Assembly: GCA_021801265.1 (NCBI GenBank) | Contig: JAJYYE010000010.1 | Span: forward strand, 372,001-436,000 | DNA from: Pseudomonadota bacterium | GTDB lineage: Bacteria > Pseudomonadota > Gammaproteobacteria > Halothiobacillales > Halothiobacillaceae | Reading direction: 5' to 3' | DNA length: 64,000 nt | Shown here: positions 1 through 7,740 of the stretch, in pieces | How positions within the stretch are numbered: position 1 is the stretch's first letter | How the letters are laid out: every line of letters begins with the position of its first letter | Notes under the pieces: generated by a model | What the model was told of the DNA's origin: nothing | The model's input: only the letters and a program-made list of their open reading frames with translations | Databases searched by the model: none | Position numbers and translations under genes: made by a program

Positions 1-563
1 GCAATCATCACATCGGCATCACCATAAGCGATTAAACGTGCGGCCTGACCAATACTGTGGGTGCCTGCCGCACAGGCGGTGACTGTCGCCAAATTGGGGC
101 CCCGAAACCCATACCGAATCGAAAGCTGGCCTGACACCATGTTCACAATCGCACCGGGCACGAAAAAAGGCGAAACCCGCCGCGCACCCTGGTTTTCTAA
201 TGTGAGGGTATTGCGCTCAATACCCTCTAGCCCGCCGATACCGGAACCAATCAGTACGCCCACACGGTCGTAATTTAACGCGTCGCTAATGAGCCCTGCG
301 TCTTCAATGGCCTCAATGGACGCGGCAACACCGAAATGAATGAACGGCTCCATTTTTTTGACATCTTTGACTGCGATAAAGGTGCAGGGGTCAAAATTTT
401 TCACCATGCCCGCGATTTGGGACGCCATGGTGCTCACATCAAAACGTTCAATCCGGCTGACACCCGAGCGTCCGGCCACAATACCCGACCACGTCGCTGC
501 AACCGTGTTACCTAAAGGCGTAATCGCCCCCAGTCCCGTCACTACCACCCGTTGCTTACTCAT
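1..563 (-). CDS. fabF: 3-oxoacyl-ACP synthase II (FabF), C-terminal part outside window
   Basis: Condensing enzyme that elongates acyl-ACP with malonyl-ACP in type II fatty-acid synthesis in the cytoplasm. Only the first 187 residues are present; the gene runs off the left edge. The start MSKQRVVVTGLGA is the typical FabF opening, and the nucleophile region reads TACAAGTHSIG, carrying the active-site cysteine of the KAS I/II family. The catalytic histidines would lie beyond the edge. It is the last visible gene of fabD-fabG-acpP-fabF and is separated from acpP by an intrinsic terminator, so its level is probably set below that of acpP. Identification is secure from the N-terminal half. Confidence 0.96.
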   Translation of the reverse strand, partial: MSKQRVVVTGLGAITPLGNTVAATWSGIVAGRSGVSRIERFDVSTMASQIAGMVKNFDPCTFIAVKDVKKMEPFIHFGVAASIEAIEDAGLISDALNYDRVGVLIGSGIGGLEGIERNTLTLENQGARRVSPFFVPGAIVNMVSGQLSIRYGFRGPNLATVTACAAGTHSIGQAARLIAYGDADVMI

Positions 564-663
564 GCATTCAAACCTATCTTCCTTCCCTGTGAACTCGATC
601 AAAGTCTCACTGAAGTGCGCATCACTCAGGAATCTTCGATCGAGTCTTTGAACAGGTTCTATG

Positions 664-700
664 AAAAAGCCGCGCTCGGAATCTCCGAAACGCGGCCTTT
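664..700 (-). terminator. intrinsic terminator between acpP and fabF
   Basis: Read on the minus strand, a GC-rich stem pairs GCCGCG (691-696) with CGCGGC (669-674). An inner TCGGA/TCCGA pairing extends it, and a run of T follows. It lies in the 184-bp gap between the acpP stop and the fabF start, so it would end or attenuate acpP transcripts before fabF. Confidence 0.75.
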
Positions 701-747
701 ACTCAATCAACGATTAAAACAGCCCCAGATGAAACTGGGAATGATAA

Positions 748-987
748 TTATGCGTCTTTGTGGGCGTTGATGTAATCGATGGCCAATTGCACAGTCGTGA
801 TTTTTTCGGCTTCTTCATCGGGGATTTCGCACTCGAATTCCTCTTCCAGCGCCATCACTAATTCGACGGTGTCCAGTGAATCAGCACCCAAGTCGTCAAC
901 AAAAGACGCCTCGTTGGTGACTTCTTCTTCCTTAACGCCTAGCTGCTCAACAACAATCTTCTTCACGCGCTCGTCAATAGTGCTCAT
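748..987 (-). CDS. acpP: acyl carrier protein
   Basis: Small acidic protein of 79 residues that carries acyl chains on a 4'-phosphopantetheine arm and shuttles them among the Fab enzymes. The attachment motif [18 protein letters not shown] contains the serine modified by AcpS, and the four-helix acidic composition and length are typical. It starts at ATG 987. It lies 177 bp downstream of fabG in the same direction, with its own candidate promoter in that gap and a terminator just after it. This is the usual arrangement for a very highly expressed gene inside the fab cluster. Confidence 0.98.
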   Translation of the reverse strand: MSTIDERVKKIVVEQLGVKEEEVTNEASFVDDLGADSLDTVELVMALEEEFECEIPDEEAEKITTVQLAIDYINAHKDA

Positions 988-1047
988 AACGGCTCAACCT
1001 CATTAAAAATAAATTGGTTCCAGGGTTGGCTACCCAAGATGGCAGGC

Positions 1048-1076
1048 ATTCTAGTGAAAACCGGCCGAAGCACCAA
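1048..1076 (-). promoter_or_regulatory. candidate sigma-70 promoter for acpP
   Basis: On the minus strand TTGGTG (1076-1071) is followed after 17 bases by TAGAAT (1053-1048), about 55 bases upstream of the acpP start codon. The -10 box matches the consensus at five of six positions and the -35 box is weak. A promoter of its own is expected for acpP but is not proven here. Confidence 0.5.
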
Positions 1077-1164
1077 ATAAAAATCATCATCGAGCCGATT
1101 TTTCATCTGGCACGTCCGGCGCGAATGGCCAAAGAAAACCATTAAAACTCAAGTGTTAGCACCA

Positions 1165-1923
1165 CTAGCTCATGTACATCCCACCGTTGACGTGCAGGGT
1201 ATGGCCTGTGACGTATCCGGCGGCATCGCTCGCCAAAAATCGAACACAACCGGCAATTTCCGCCGGATTCCCCAACCGACCCAGCGGCACATTGGCTAAC
1301 AGGGCGGTTTTATGCGCTTCGGACAAATCGCGAGTCATATCGGTATCGATAAAGCCAGGCGCGACCACATTAACGGTGATATTCCGCCCACCCACTTCCC
1401 GCGCCAGTGATTTTGAAAAGCCCATTAAGCCCGCTTTGGCAGCGGCGTAATTGGTTTGCCCCGCATTCCCCATCGAGCCCACCACGGAGGCAATCGAAAT
1501 AATCCGTCCCCAGCGCGCTTTGGTCATGCCACGCAATACTTTTTGGGACAAGCGAAACACAGACGTCAAATTCGTGTCGATAATGGCAGACCAGTCATCC
1601 TCTTTCATCCGCAGCAGCAAAGTATCGCGGGTAATACCGGCGTTGTTCACCAGGATGGACACCGGGCCAAATCGGGTTTCAATATCCGCCAAAACTGTGT
1701 CGATTTGTGCCACGTCGGTCACATCCAAACTCATGCCAGCACCACCGAGTGGTGCCAAGCGGGCATCAATTGCCGCAGCACCATTGGCTGAAGTAGCGGT
1801 ACCCACCACAATGGCACCTGCTGCCGCGAGCTGCTCAGCAATCGCAGCACCAATGCCACGCGATGCGCCGGTAACCAACGCCACTTTGCCTGTTAATTCA
1901 CCAGGATTTAATTCAGTTGTCAT
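1165..1923 (-). CDS. fabG: 3-oxoacyl-ACP reductase
   Basis: NADPH-dependent short-chain dehydrogenase of 252 residues that reduces 3-ketoacyl-ACP to 3-hydroxyacyl-ACP, the first reduction of each elongation round. The N-terminal glycine-rich motif TGASRGIG binds the cofactor. NNAG follows in the middle of the fold, and the catalytic Ser and Tyr-x3-Lys lie in SVVGSMGNAGQTNYAAAKAG. The C-terminus HVNGGMYMS is typical of FabG. It starts at ATG 1923, 99 bp after fabD in the same direction, so the two are probably cotranscribed. Confidence 0.97.
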   Translation of the reverse strand: MTTELNPGELTGKVALVTGASRGIGAAIAEQLAAAGAIVVGTATSANGAAAIDARLAPLGGAGMSLDVTDVAQIDTVLADIETRFGPVSILVNNAGITRDTLLLRMKEDDWSAIIDTNLTSVFRLSQKVLRGMTKARWGRIISIASVVGSMGNAGQTNYAAAKAGLMGFSKSLAREVGGRNITVNVVAPGFIDTDMTRDLSEAHKTALLANVPLGRLGNPAEIAGCVRFLASDAAGYVTGHTLHVNGGMYMS

Positions 1924-2022
1924 AGTTGGGATACACTCTTTAAATTACGTTTAAATGGGTTGATTTAAGAAACCTCAGATCAACGCCCCGACTCGGCCAC
2001 AACGGCGTTGCTCAGAAGTACC

Positions 2023-2949
2023 TTAGGTCTTTGGCAGCACGGCAGCCAAACTCGCCGCATCAAAGATTGCGGCACCTTCAACGCCACGTTCAATCCGTTT
2101 TGCCAAACCCGTCAACACCTTGCCAGGGCCAAATTCGAATTGGCGATTACAGCCTCGACTATGCAGCGCCCGCACACACGCCACCCATTGCACCGGGCGA
2201 TACAACTGCTCAACCAGCGCATGGCGGATGGCAATCGCATCATCATGCGCCTGGGCATCGACATTGTGCAGCACGGGAATGAGCGGCGGGCGAATGCAGA
2301 CTTGGGTCAAGTACGCGTCCAAAGCGCGGGCCGCCTCAATCATTAAACTGGAATGCGATGGCACGCTCACCGGCAACAGCACAAATCGCTTGGCACCCGC
2401 CGCTTTGGCCAACACATCCGCGCGCGCAACCGCCGCCGCATCGCCCGCAATCACCACTTGGCCGGGAGAATTAAAATTCACCGCCTCGCAGACTTGCCCC
2501 ATCGCTGCGTCTGCGCACACGGCCAACACGGCCCCATCGTCCAAACCCAAAACGGCGGCCATGGCACCCACGCCCGGTGCCACGGCAGCTTGCATCAGGC
2601 GACCGCGTTCTGCCACCAACGCAATCGCATCGGCAAATGTGATGCTTTCGGCTGCGACCAGTGCGGCGTATTCGCCCAAGCTATGCCCCGCCAAGGCAAT
2701 CGGTTGACGCCCGCCTGCGGCCAAATAAATTCGCCACGCTGCGACATCGGCGGCCAGCATCGCAGGCTGGGTGATTTCAGTTTGATTCAGTTTCGTGGCA
2801 TCGCCCGAAGCGACTAACGCCCATAAATCAAGCCCTAAAACCGTGCTGGCTTCACTGAATATGGTCTGAGCCAAGGGCTCGTACGCACCCCACCCGTTCA
2901 TCATGCCGATGGATTGCGACCCCTGCCCCGGAAAAACTCCTGCAATCAT
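2023..2949 (-). CDS. fabD: malonyl-CoA:ACP transacylase
   Basis: Transfers malonyl groups from CoA to acyl carrier protein to supply the elongation enzymes. The protein has 308 residues, the family's normal length. The opening FPGQGSQSIGM and the nucleophile elbow GHSLGEYAALV near residue 90 are diagnostic. The conserved downstream histidine is visible in VPSHSSLM. The ATG at 2949 is preceded by a purine-rich ribosome site (AAGGA). It is the first visible gene of the fab cluster. fabH and plsX, which often precede it, are not here, because the upstream neighbour is a divergent glycosyltransferase gene. Confidence 0.97.
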   Translation of the reverse strand: MIAGVFPGQGSQSIGMMNGWGAYEPLAQTIFSEASTVLGLDLWALVASGDATKLNQTEITQPAMLAADVAAWRIYLAAGGRQPIALAGHSLGEYAALVAAESITFADAIALVAERGRLMQAAVAPGVGAMAAVLGLDDGAVLAVCADAAMGQVCEAVNFNSPGQVVIAGDAAAVARADVLAKAAGAKRFVLLPVSVPSHSSLMIEAARALDAYLTQVCIRPPLIPVLHNVDAQAHDDAIAIRHALVEQLYRPVQWVACVRALHSRGCNRQFEFGPGKVLTGLAKRIERGVEGAAIFDAASLAAVLPKT

Positions 2950-3105
2950 GCTGTTTCCTTCTTCATTTATGACACACTGCGGGTCATGCTATCACAGTCA
3001 AAATAGCCATCCTGTCTGAGCGCAGGCTTTTTGAGTGTCACATAATCACGAAACTGTCATACAAAACCGACAGTCTTGATTCATTTTTAACGACATGGGT
3101 GTTTT

Positions 3106-4299
3106 GTGCATATTCTGATGATCTCTGATGTTTATTTTCCTCGGATCAACGGGGTATCCACCTCAATCGACAGCTTCCGCAATGAATTAATGGCACTCGG
3201 GCACCGGGTTACTTTGATTTGCCCGGAGTATCCCGAATCCCGCACGCTCAATCGTGCACATGATCACACTGACGATGAGAGCGTTCTGCGGATTCCCGCG
3301 CGCGCGGTCTTGTTCGACCCTGAAGATCGCATGATGCGCTTCAACATTGCCTGCGGTTTAATTCCCCTGCTACGCACCCGTGCGATTGATCTCGTACATA
3401 TTCACACCCCATTTGTGGCGCATTATGCCGGGATGAAAATTGCCCGCGCGCTGGGTGTCCCCATCGTCGAGAGTTACCACACATTTTTCGAAGAATACCT
3501 CTATAACTACATTCGCTGGGTGCCCAAATCCTGGCTGAAAAGTGCCGCACGATTTTTTTCCCGCAGCCAATGCAATGAGGTTGATGCGCTGATTGTGCCC
3601 TCCTCCCCCATGCGAGATGCGCTTCAAACCTACGGGGTAGTGACGCCCATGCACATCATCCCAACCGGTTTAAATTTCAAGCAATTTTGCACCCCGAAAC
3701 AAAGTGATTTCCGCGCCGAGCTAACCATAACCCCAGATCAACCGCTGCTGCTGTTTGTGGGTCGGGTCGCCTTGGAGAAAAATATCGATTTTCTGCTGAC
3801 CATGTTACCGTTTGTACTGGCCAAAAATCCGAATGCCATCCTCGTCATTGCAGGGGAAGGGCCTGCCGAACGGCATGTACGCCATCGAGTGGATGCGTTG
3901 GGTATTCGCGCATCAGTCAAATGTGTCGGCTATATGCGTCGCGACGGTGCGCTGCAAGATGCCTACCGCGCAGCGGATTTATTTGTCTTTGCCTCCCGCA
4001 CTGAAACACAGGGATTAGTGTTAGTCGAAGCCCTCGCCTTGGGCACCCCCGTGGTCGCGCTGGGCATCATGGGCACGCTTGATGTGCTTGACCCCCAGGG
4101 TGGTTGCGTCATCGCCCTTGAAGAACCGCGCGCGTTCGCCGAAACAGTCAATCAGCTCATCAATGATCCAACCCGGCAACAACAGCTGGCCGAAAATGCG
4201 GTGCGTTATGCCCAAAGTTGGTCCGCCGCGCAAAAAACCCAACAGCTGTTGATCGAATACACTCAACTGATCGGGGAAAGCCCCCAACAATATGGATAG
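3106..4299 (+). CDS. glycosyltransferase family 4 protein
   Basis: Predicted GT-B retaining glycosyltransferase of 397 residues, probably acting at the cytoplasmic membrane on a lipid or carbohydrate acceptor. The N-terminal domain opens MHILMISDVYFPRINGVSTS. The C-terminal donor-binding domain has the GRVALEKN loop near residue 222 and the E-x7-E element in TETQGLVLVEALALGTPVVA. The start is GTG at 3106; an upstream ATG at 3095 is out of frame and soon stops. The sequence resembles the glycolipid and mannosyltransferase branch of GT4, but the substrate cannot be read from the protein. It is divergent from fabD and 174 bp upstream of deaD, which has its own promoter. Confidence 0.85.
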   Translation: MHILMISDVYFPRINGVSTSIDSFRNELMALGHRVTLICPEYPESRTLNRAHDHTDDESVLRIPARAVLFDPEDRMMRFNIACGLIPLLRTRAIDLVHIHTPFVAHYAGMKIARALGVPIVESYHTFFEEYLYNYIRWVPKSWLKSAARFFSRSQCNEVDALIVPSSPMRDALQTYGVVTPMHIIPTGLNFKQFCTPKQSDFRAELTITPDQPLLLFVGRVALEKNIDFLLTMLPFVLAKNPNAILVIAGEGPAERHVRHRVDALGIRASVKCVGYMRRDGALQDAYRAADLFVFASRTETQGLVLVEALALGTPVVALGIMGTLDVLDPQGGCVIALEEPRAFAETVNQLINDPTRQQQLAENAVRYAQSWSAAQKTQQLLIEYTQLIGESPQQYG

Positions 4300-4328
4300 G
4301 TAAAGGCTTGATGTTTTAAAAGAAAGCC

Positions 4329-4357
4329 GAGACACGCACACGATTTTCGCGTATAGT
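4329..4357 (+). promoter_or_regulatory. candidate sigma-70 promoter for deaD
   Basis: GAGACA (4329-4334) and TATAGT (4352-4357) are separated by exactly 17 bases, in the gap between the glycosyltransferase and deaD. Transcription would start near 4364, giving a leader of about 110 bases that contains the hairpin at 4387-4416. Confidence 0.5.
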
Positions 4358-4386
4358 GCGCAGAAATTCCCATCCCGGCTCGATAA

Positions 4387-4416
4387 GCGCGACATTCCAA
4401 CGCGCTAATGTCGCGC
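4387..4416 (+). promoter_or_regulatory. leader hairpin upstream of deaD
   Basis: A perfect 10-bp inverted repeat, GCGCGACATT (4387-4396) and AATGTCGCGC (4407-4416), with a 10-base loop, is followed by a pyrimidine-rich stretch CTTTTCTGTTTCG. It lies between the likely deaD promoter and the chosen start codon at 4474. It could terminate readthrough from the glycosyltransferase gene, attenuate deaD, or be a cold-responsive leader structure. An in-frame ATG at 4408 falls inside the stem and is an unlikely start. Confidence 0.6.
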
Positions 4417-4473
4417 CTTTTCTGTTTCGTCCCCCTGCGGGACGAACTCGTCCCTAGAGAGCCCATAAAACTC

Positions 4474-6264
4474 ATGTCTGAAGAAACCACCCTCCTATTT
4501 TCTGATCTCGCCCTCGCCGCCCCTTTGTTGCGTGCGGTCGAAGAGCTGGGTTATGAAACCCCTTCACCGATCCAGGCGAAAAGTATCCCCGTCCTGCTCG
4601 AAGGCCGCGATGTCATCGGCATGGCCCAAACCGGCACCGGCAAAACCGGCGCATTCGCCCTCCCATTGCTCAGCCGCATTGATATTAATTTGCATGCGCC
4701 CCAATTATTGGTTCTGGCGCCCACCCGCGAACTCGCCATTCAGGTCGCCGAGGCCATGCAAACGTACGCTCGCCATATGCCCGACTTCCATGTACTGCCC
4801 ATTTACGGCGGCCAGGCAATGGAGCCGCAATTGCGCGGCCTAAAGCGCGGTGTGCACGTGGTTGTCGGTACCCCGGGCCGAATTCAGGATCACATCAAAC
4901 GCGGCACGCTCAAACTCAACCAGCTGCAAGCCGTTGTGCTTGATGAAGCCGACGAAATGCTGCGCATGGGCTTTATTGACGATGTCGATGAAATCCTGAG
5001 CAAAACGCCTGCCAACCGCCAAGTCGCGCTGTTCTCGGCCACCATGCCAGATCAAATTCGCCGCATTGCCCAGCGTCATCTGCGCAACCCGGTTGAAATT
5101 AGCATTAAATCCAGCACCTCAACCGTCAAGGCGATTAACCAGCGCTATTGGCCGGTGAGTGGCATGCATAAACTCGATGCCCTAACCCGCATTCTGGAAG
5201 TGGAAAGCTTCGATGCCGTCATTATTTTCGTGCGTACAAAGATCGCCACCACCGAGCTGGCTGAAAAACTGGAAGCCCGTGGCTTTGCGGCCTCGGCGCT
5301 CAATGGCGACATGAACCAAGCCCACCGCGAGAAAGCGATTGAACGCCTCAAACGCGGTTCACTCGATATTATTATCGCCACCGATGTGGCCGCACGGGGC
5401 CTTGACGTGCCTCGCATCAGCCATGTCATCAACTACGACATTCCCCTCGATACCGAATCGTATGTCCATCGCATTGGCCGTACCGGTCGTGCGGGTCGTT
5501 CAGGCGAAGCCATTTTGTTTGTCGCACCGCGTGAAAAGCGCATGTTGGGTGCGATTGAGCGCGCCACGGGTCAATTGATTGCGCCGATGCGTCTGCCAAG
5601 CCAAAGTGATATCGCCGATAAACGCACAGCGGAATTCAAAAACCAAATCAGCGAAGCCATGGAATCTCAAGAATTGGGCTTCTTTGAAACCCTGGTTGAG
5701 GAATATCAAAGCGAGCACGATGTCGGCTTGCCAGAAATTGCCGCAGCTTTGGCTTACCTTGCGCAAAAAGATCGGCCTTTATTGCCTGCTGAAGCCCCTG
5801 AAATGCCCAGTTTTGACCGGGGTGACCGGGGTGGTGACCGCAATGATCGCGGTAACGACCGAGATTCCCGCCGCAATGAGCCCCGTAGCCCCCGCAACGA
5901 CGATATGGCGCGCACCAAATACCGGATCGAAATTGGCCACGAACACGGTGTTCAGCCCAAAAACATCGTCGGCGCGTTAGCCAACGAAGCGGGCATCGAT
6001 AGCAAATACATCGGCGCGATTCGTATTTTCGATAGCCACAGCACCGTGGATTTACCTGAAGGCATGCCTGCTGAGGTGTTCACACAACTCAAACGCCTGC
6101 ACGTTCTGGGTATTCCGCTTGATATTAGCGAAGCTGGCCCAAGCAGCGGAGATGATGAGCGCGGAGGGGGCAATCGTCGTCCATCGGCACCTCGCAGGCC
6201 AGCACCTCGGGGTGGCAATGACGCCTTCGGCGGCAAACCCCGTCGGCCAAAGCCCCGCAGCTAA
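4474..6264 (+). CDS. deaD: DEAD-box ATP-dependent RNA helicase, DeaD/CsdA type
   Basis: Unwinds RNA in ribosome assembly, mRNA decay and cold adaptation. From ATG 4474 it has 596 residues. All helicase motifs are visible in order: AQTGTGKT, PTRELAIQ, TPGR, DEAD, SAT, the IIFVRTK strand, TDVAARGLDVPR and HRIGRTGRAGR. An Arg/Gly/Asp-rich linker follows (about residues 446-476), then a DbpA-like RNA-binding domain (about 476-551) and a basic RGG/Pro tail. This layout distinguishes DeaD/CsdA from the shorter RhlE and SrmB proteins. A longer reading from 4408 is possible but would begin inside the leader hairpin. It is followed by a strong terminator. Confidence 0.95.
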   Translation: MSEETTLLFSDLALAAPLLRAVEELGYETPSPIQAKSIPVLLEGRDVIGMAQTGTGKTGAFALPLLSRIDINLHAPQLLVLAPTRELAIQVAEAMQTYARHMPDFHVLPIYGGQAMEPQLRGLKRGVHVVVGTPGRIQDHIKRGTLKLNQLQAVVLDEADEMLRMGFIDDVDEILSKTPANRQVALFSATMPDQIRRIAQRHLRNPVEISIKSSTSTVKAINQRYWPVSGMHKLDALTRILEVESFDAVIIFVRTKIATTELAEKLEARGFAASALNGDMNQAHREKAIERLKRGSLDIIIATDVAARGLDVPRISHVINYDIPLDTESYVHRIGRTGRAGRSGEAILFVAPREKRMLGAIERATGQLIAPMRLPSQSDIADKRTAEFKNQISEAMESQELGFFETLVEEYQSEHDVGLPEIAAALAYLAQKDRPLLPAEAPEMPSFDRGDRGGDRNDRGNDRDSRRNEPRSPRNDDMARTKYRIEIGHEHGVQPKNIVGALANEAGIDSKYIGAIRIFDSHSTVDLPEGMPAEVFTQLKRLHVLGIPLDISEAGPSSGDDERGGGNRRPSAPRRPAPRGGNDAFGGKPRRPKPRS

Positions 6265-6305
6265 TCACTCCTGATAGGCCCCTCATATTGTTTTATGGGT
6301 GGCAT

Positions 6306-6361
6306 AAAAAAACGGCACCTCCAGAGGAACTCAGTCGAGCTCCACAGGGGGTGCCGTTTTT
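6306..6361. terminator. bidirectional intrinsic terminator after deaD
   Basis: An 11-bp stem, AAAACGGCACC (6309-6319) with GGTGCCGTTTT (6350-6360), carries A-runs on the left and T-runs on the right. It would therefore work for deaD on the plus strand and for transcripts arriving from the catalase remnant on the minus strand. Confidence 0.85.
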
Positions 6362-6376
6362 GCTTTGAGTGCTGAA

Positions 6377-6948
6377 TCAACGGTGCAAAGCAGCGCGCAC
6401 ACCAGCACCGTACGCCGCATGCACCTGATCAAACAGCGCGACTTGACGATCCACAATGAATTCCGGCACCCCTTGCAGCGGCAATATTACTGAACAAGCG
6501 CACTTTCTGCCCGGCATCCATTAAATTGAACAGTGCATGCGGCTGGCTGAAATCATCATTACCTTCGCTGTGATTATAACGATCGGCATCCCCTGAAATG
6601 TTCAGTGGGGGGCTCGATATTCTGGCGACTCGACCGGGCCCGTTAAAGCTATCGGGCTCGTAATACGCGTCAGGAATAGGCGCATTCGGTGTGAAGCGCA
6701 TCACACCACCCAAATGATAATTGTGTATGGAGCATTTGGGCCCATTAATCGGCAAAGCCTTATGGTGCGTGCCAATACGATGCCGATGCCTATATACCGT
6801 ACGCTCCAGAATGCGTTCGCGATTTTGGTGCGCGAGTCCTTCCATCAAATAATGATCTTGCATCAACACCGGTCCGCGTGGGCCAGCAGTGCGGCTGTTT
6901 TGGTTATCGGCCACCGGCAGAGGTCGTGTGATAGGGGCACTGACTCAT
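6377..6948 (-). pseudogene. catalase (KatA-type) pseudogene with large internal deletion
   Basis: Remnant of a monofunctional heme catalase. A good ribosome site (AGGAG) precedes ATG 6948, and the opening residues [10 protein letters not shown] match a catalase N-terminus. The reading frame is then shifted near 6912 before [16 protein letters not shown]. After [10 protein letters not shown], where the catalytic histidine should follow, the sequence jumps to [15 protein letters not shown]. About 300 central residues are therefore missing, including the catalytic His and the heme-ligand Tyr. The C-terminal part, with [19 protein letters not shown], is recognisable. A second frameshift near 6478 is needed to read the true tail, [16 protein letters not shown] and so on to the stop at 6377. 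It cannot make an active enzyme. Confidence 0.9.
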
Positions 6949-7041
6949 GATAGTGCTCCTCGTATTGATTGATCGCATCGCCAACTTACGCCGAGCGCAG
7001 CCCACAGAAATTTGAATTTATTGATGCGATTAATGGCAATT

Positions 7042-7056
7042 TTCTATTTAATAGAA
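7042..7056. repeat. 15-bp palindrome between catalase remnant and ogt
   Basis: A perfect palindrome, TTCTATT, one central base, AATAGAA, lies in the divergent intergenic region about 94 bp upstream of the catalase start and 86 bp upstream of the ogt start. Its position suits an operator for either gene, but no known regulator is assigned. Confidence 0.45.
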
Positions 7057-7141
7057 CAAGCGACGACCGCAATACTCATCAAACCGCGAACAAATGGTCA
7101 AACTGTATCGCACACTTCAATCGAGAAATAGCCGGAAAACC

Positions 7142-7699
7142 ATGGATAAAATTCTTCAGTACACCACCGTTGATACACCGATCGGCACCCTGTACGCAGC
7201 CTTTTCAGCGGACGTGCTGTGCTGGGTTTCTGCAGAATTGGAAGCCGATTTTTTGCAGAGGATTGAAGCGGAATTCAGCCAAAAACCCCTTCGTGATGAC
7301 GGGGCATTAGTGAGATTTTCCCGAGAAATCACCAATATTTTTACCGAAAATACCCGCTACACCGCCCCGCTATCCTTAGCGATGCTCACCCCATTTCAGC
7401 AAGCCGTGCTGACCCAAACCGCTGAAATCCCACGCGGTCAGGTGCGAAGCTACGGCTGGATTGCAAAGGCGCTCAACCACCCCAATGCCAGCCGAGCGGT
7501 CGGCACGGCGCTGGCCAAAAATCCGCTGCCGTTTGTCATTCCCTGCCATCGCGTCATTCGAGCCGATGGCAGGCTGGGGGCGTACTCCGGGGGCGGCACA
7601 CCGATGAAGGCCCGTTTGCTGGCGTTTGAAGGGGTGACGGTTGCACAAAATCACAATCATTATTCGGTCCCAAAACCGTTTGAACCACTGGAACAGTGA
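7142..7699 (+). CDS. ogt: methylated-DNA--[protein]-cysteine S-methyltransferase
   Basis: Suicide repair enzyme of 185 residues that removes alkyl groups from O6-alkylguanine onto its own cysteine. The acceptor site reads VIPCHRVI, preceded by the DNA-binding helix-turn-helix segment GQVRSYGWIAKALNHPNASRAVG and followed by GGGTPMKARLLAFEG. Only the single-domain form is present, without an AdaA domain, so Ogt is the better name than Ada. The ATG at 7142 was chosen because conserved residues start right after it; an upstream in-frame ATG at 7094 adds 16 unsupported residues. It is convergent with purT, 41 bp away. Confidence 0.93.
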   Translation: MDKILQYTTVDTPIGTLYAAFSADVLCWVSAELEADFLQRIEAEFSQKPLRDDGALVRFSREITNIFTENTRYTAPLSLAMLTPFQQAVLTQTAEIPRGQVRSYGWIAKALNHPNASRAVGTALAKNPLPFVIPCHRVIRADGRLGAYSGGGTPMKARLLAFEGVTVAQNHNHYSVPKPFEPLEQ

Positions 7700-7740
7700 G
7701 CAAGCTCTGAGTGGCTGCGACAAACCCGAAGTCATTCAAT

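Noticed and set aside
3035-3075. Possible Pho box before the glycosyltransferase (CTGTCAT)
   Set aside because: The second CTGTCAT repeat at 11-base spacing is missing; only a short inverted repeat CTGTC/GACAG is present.
4408-4473. Longer DeaD starting at ATG 4408
   Set aside because: The start codon lies within the leader hairpin, and the extra 22 residues are not typical of the family.
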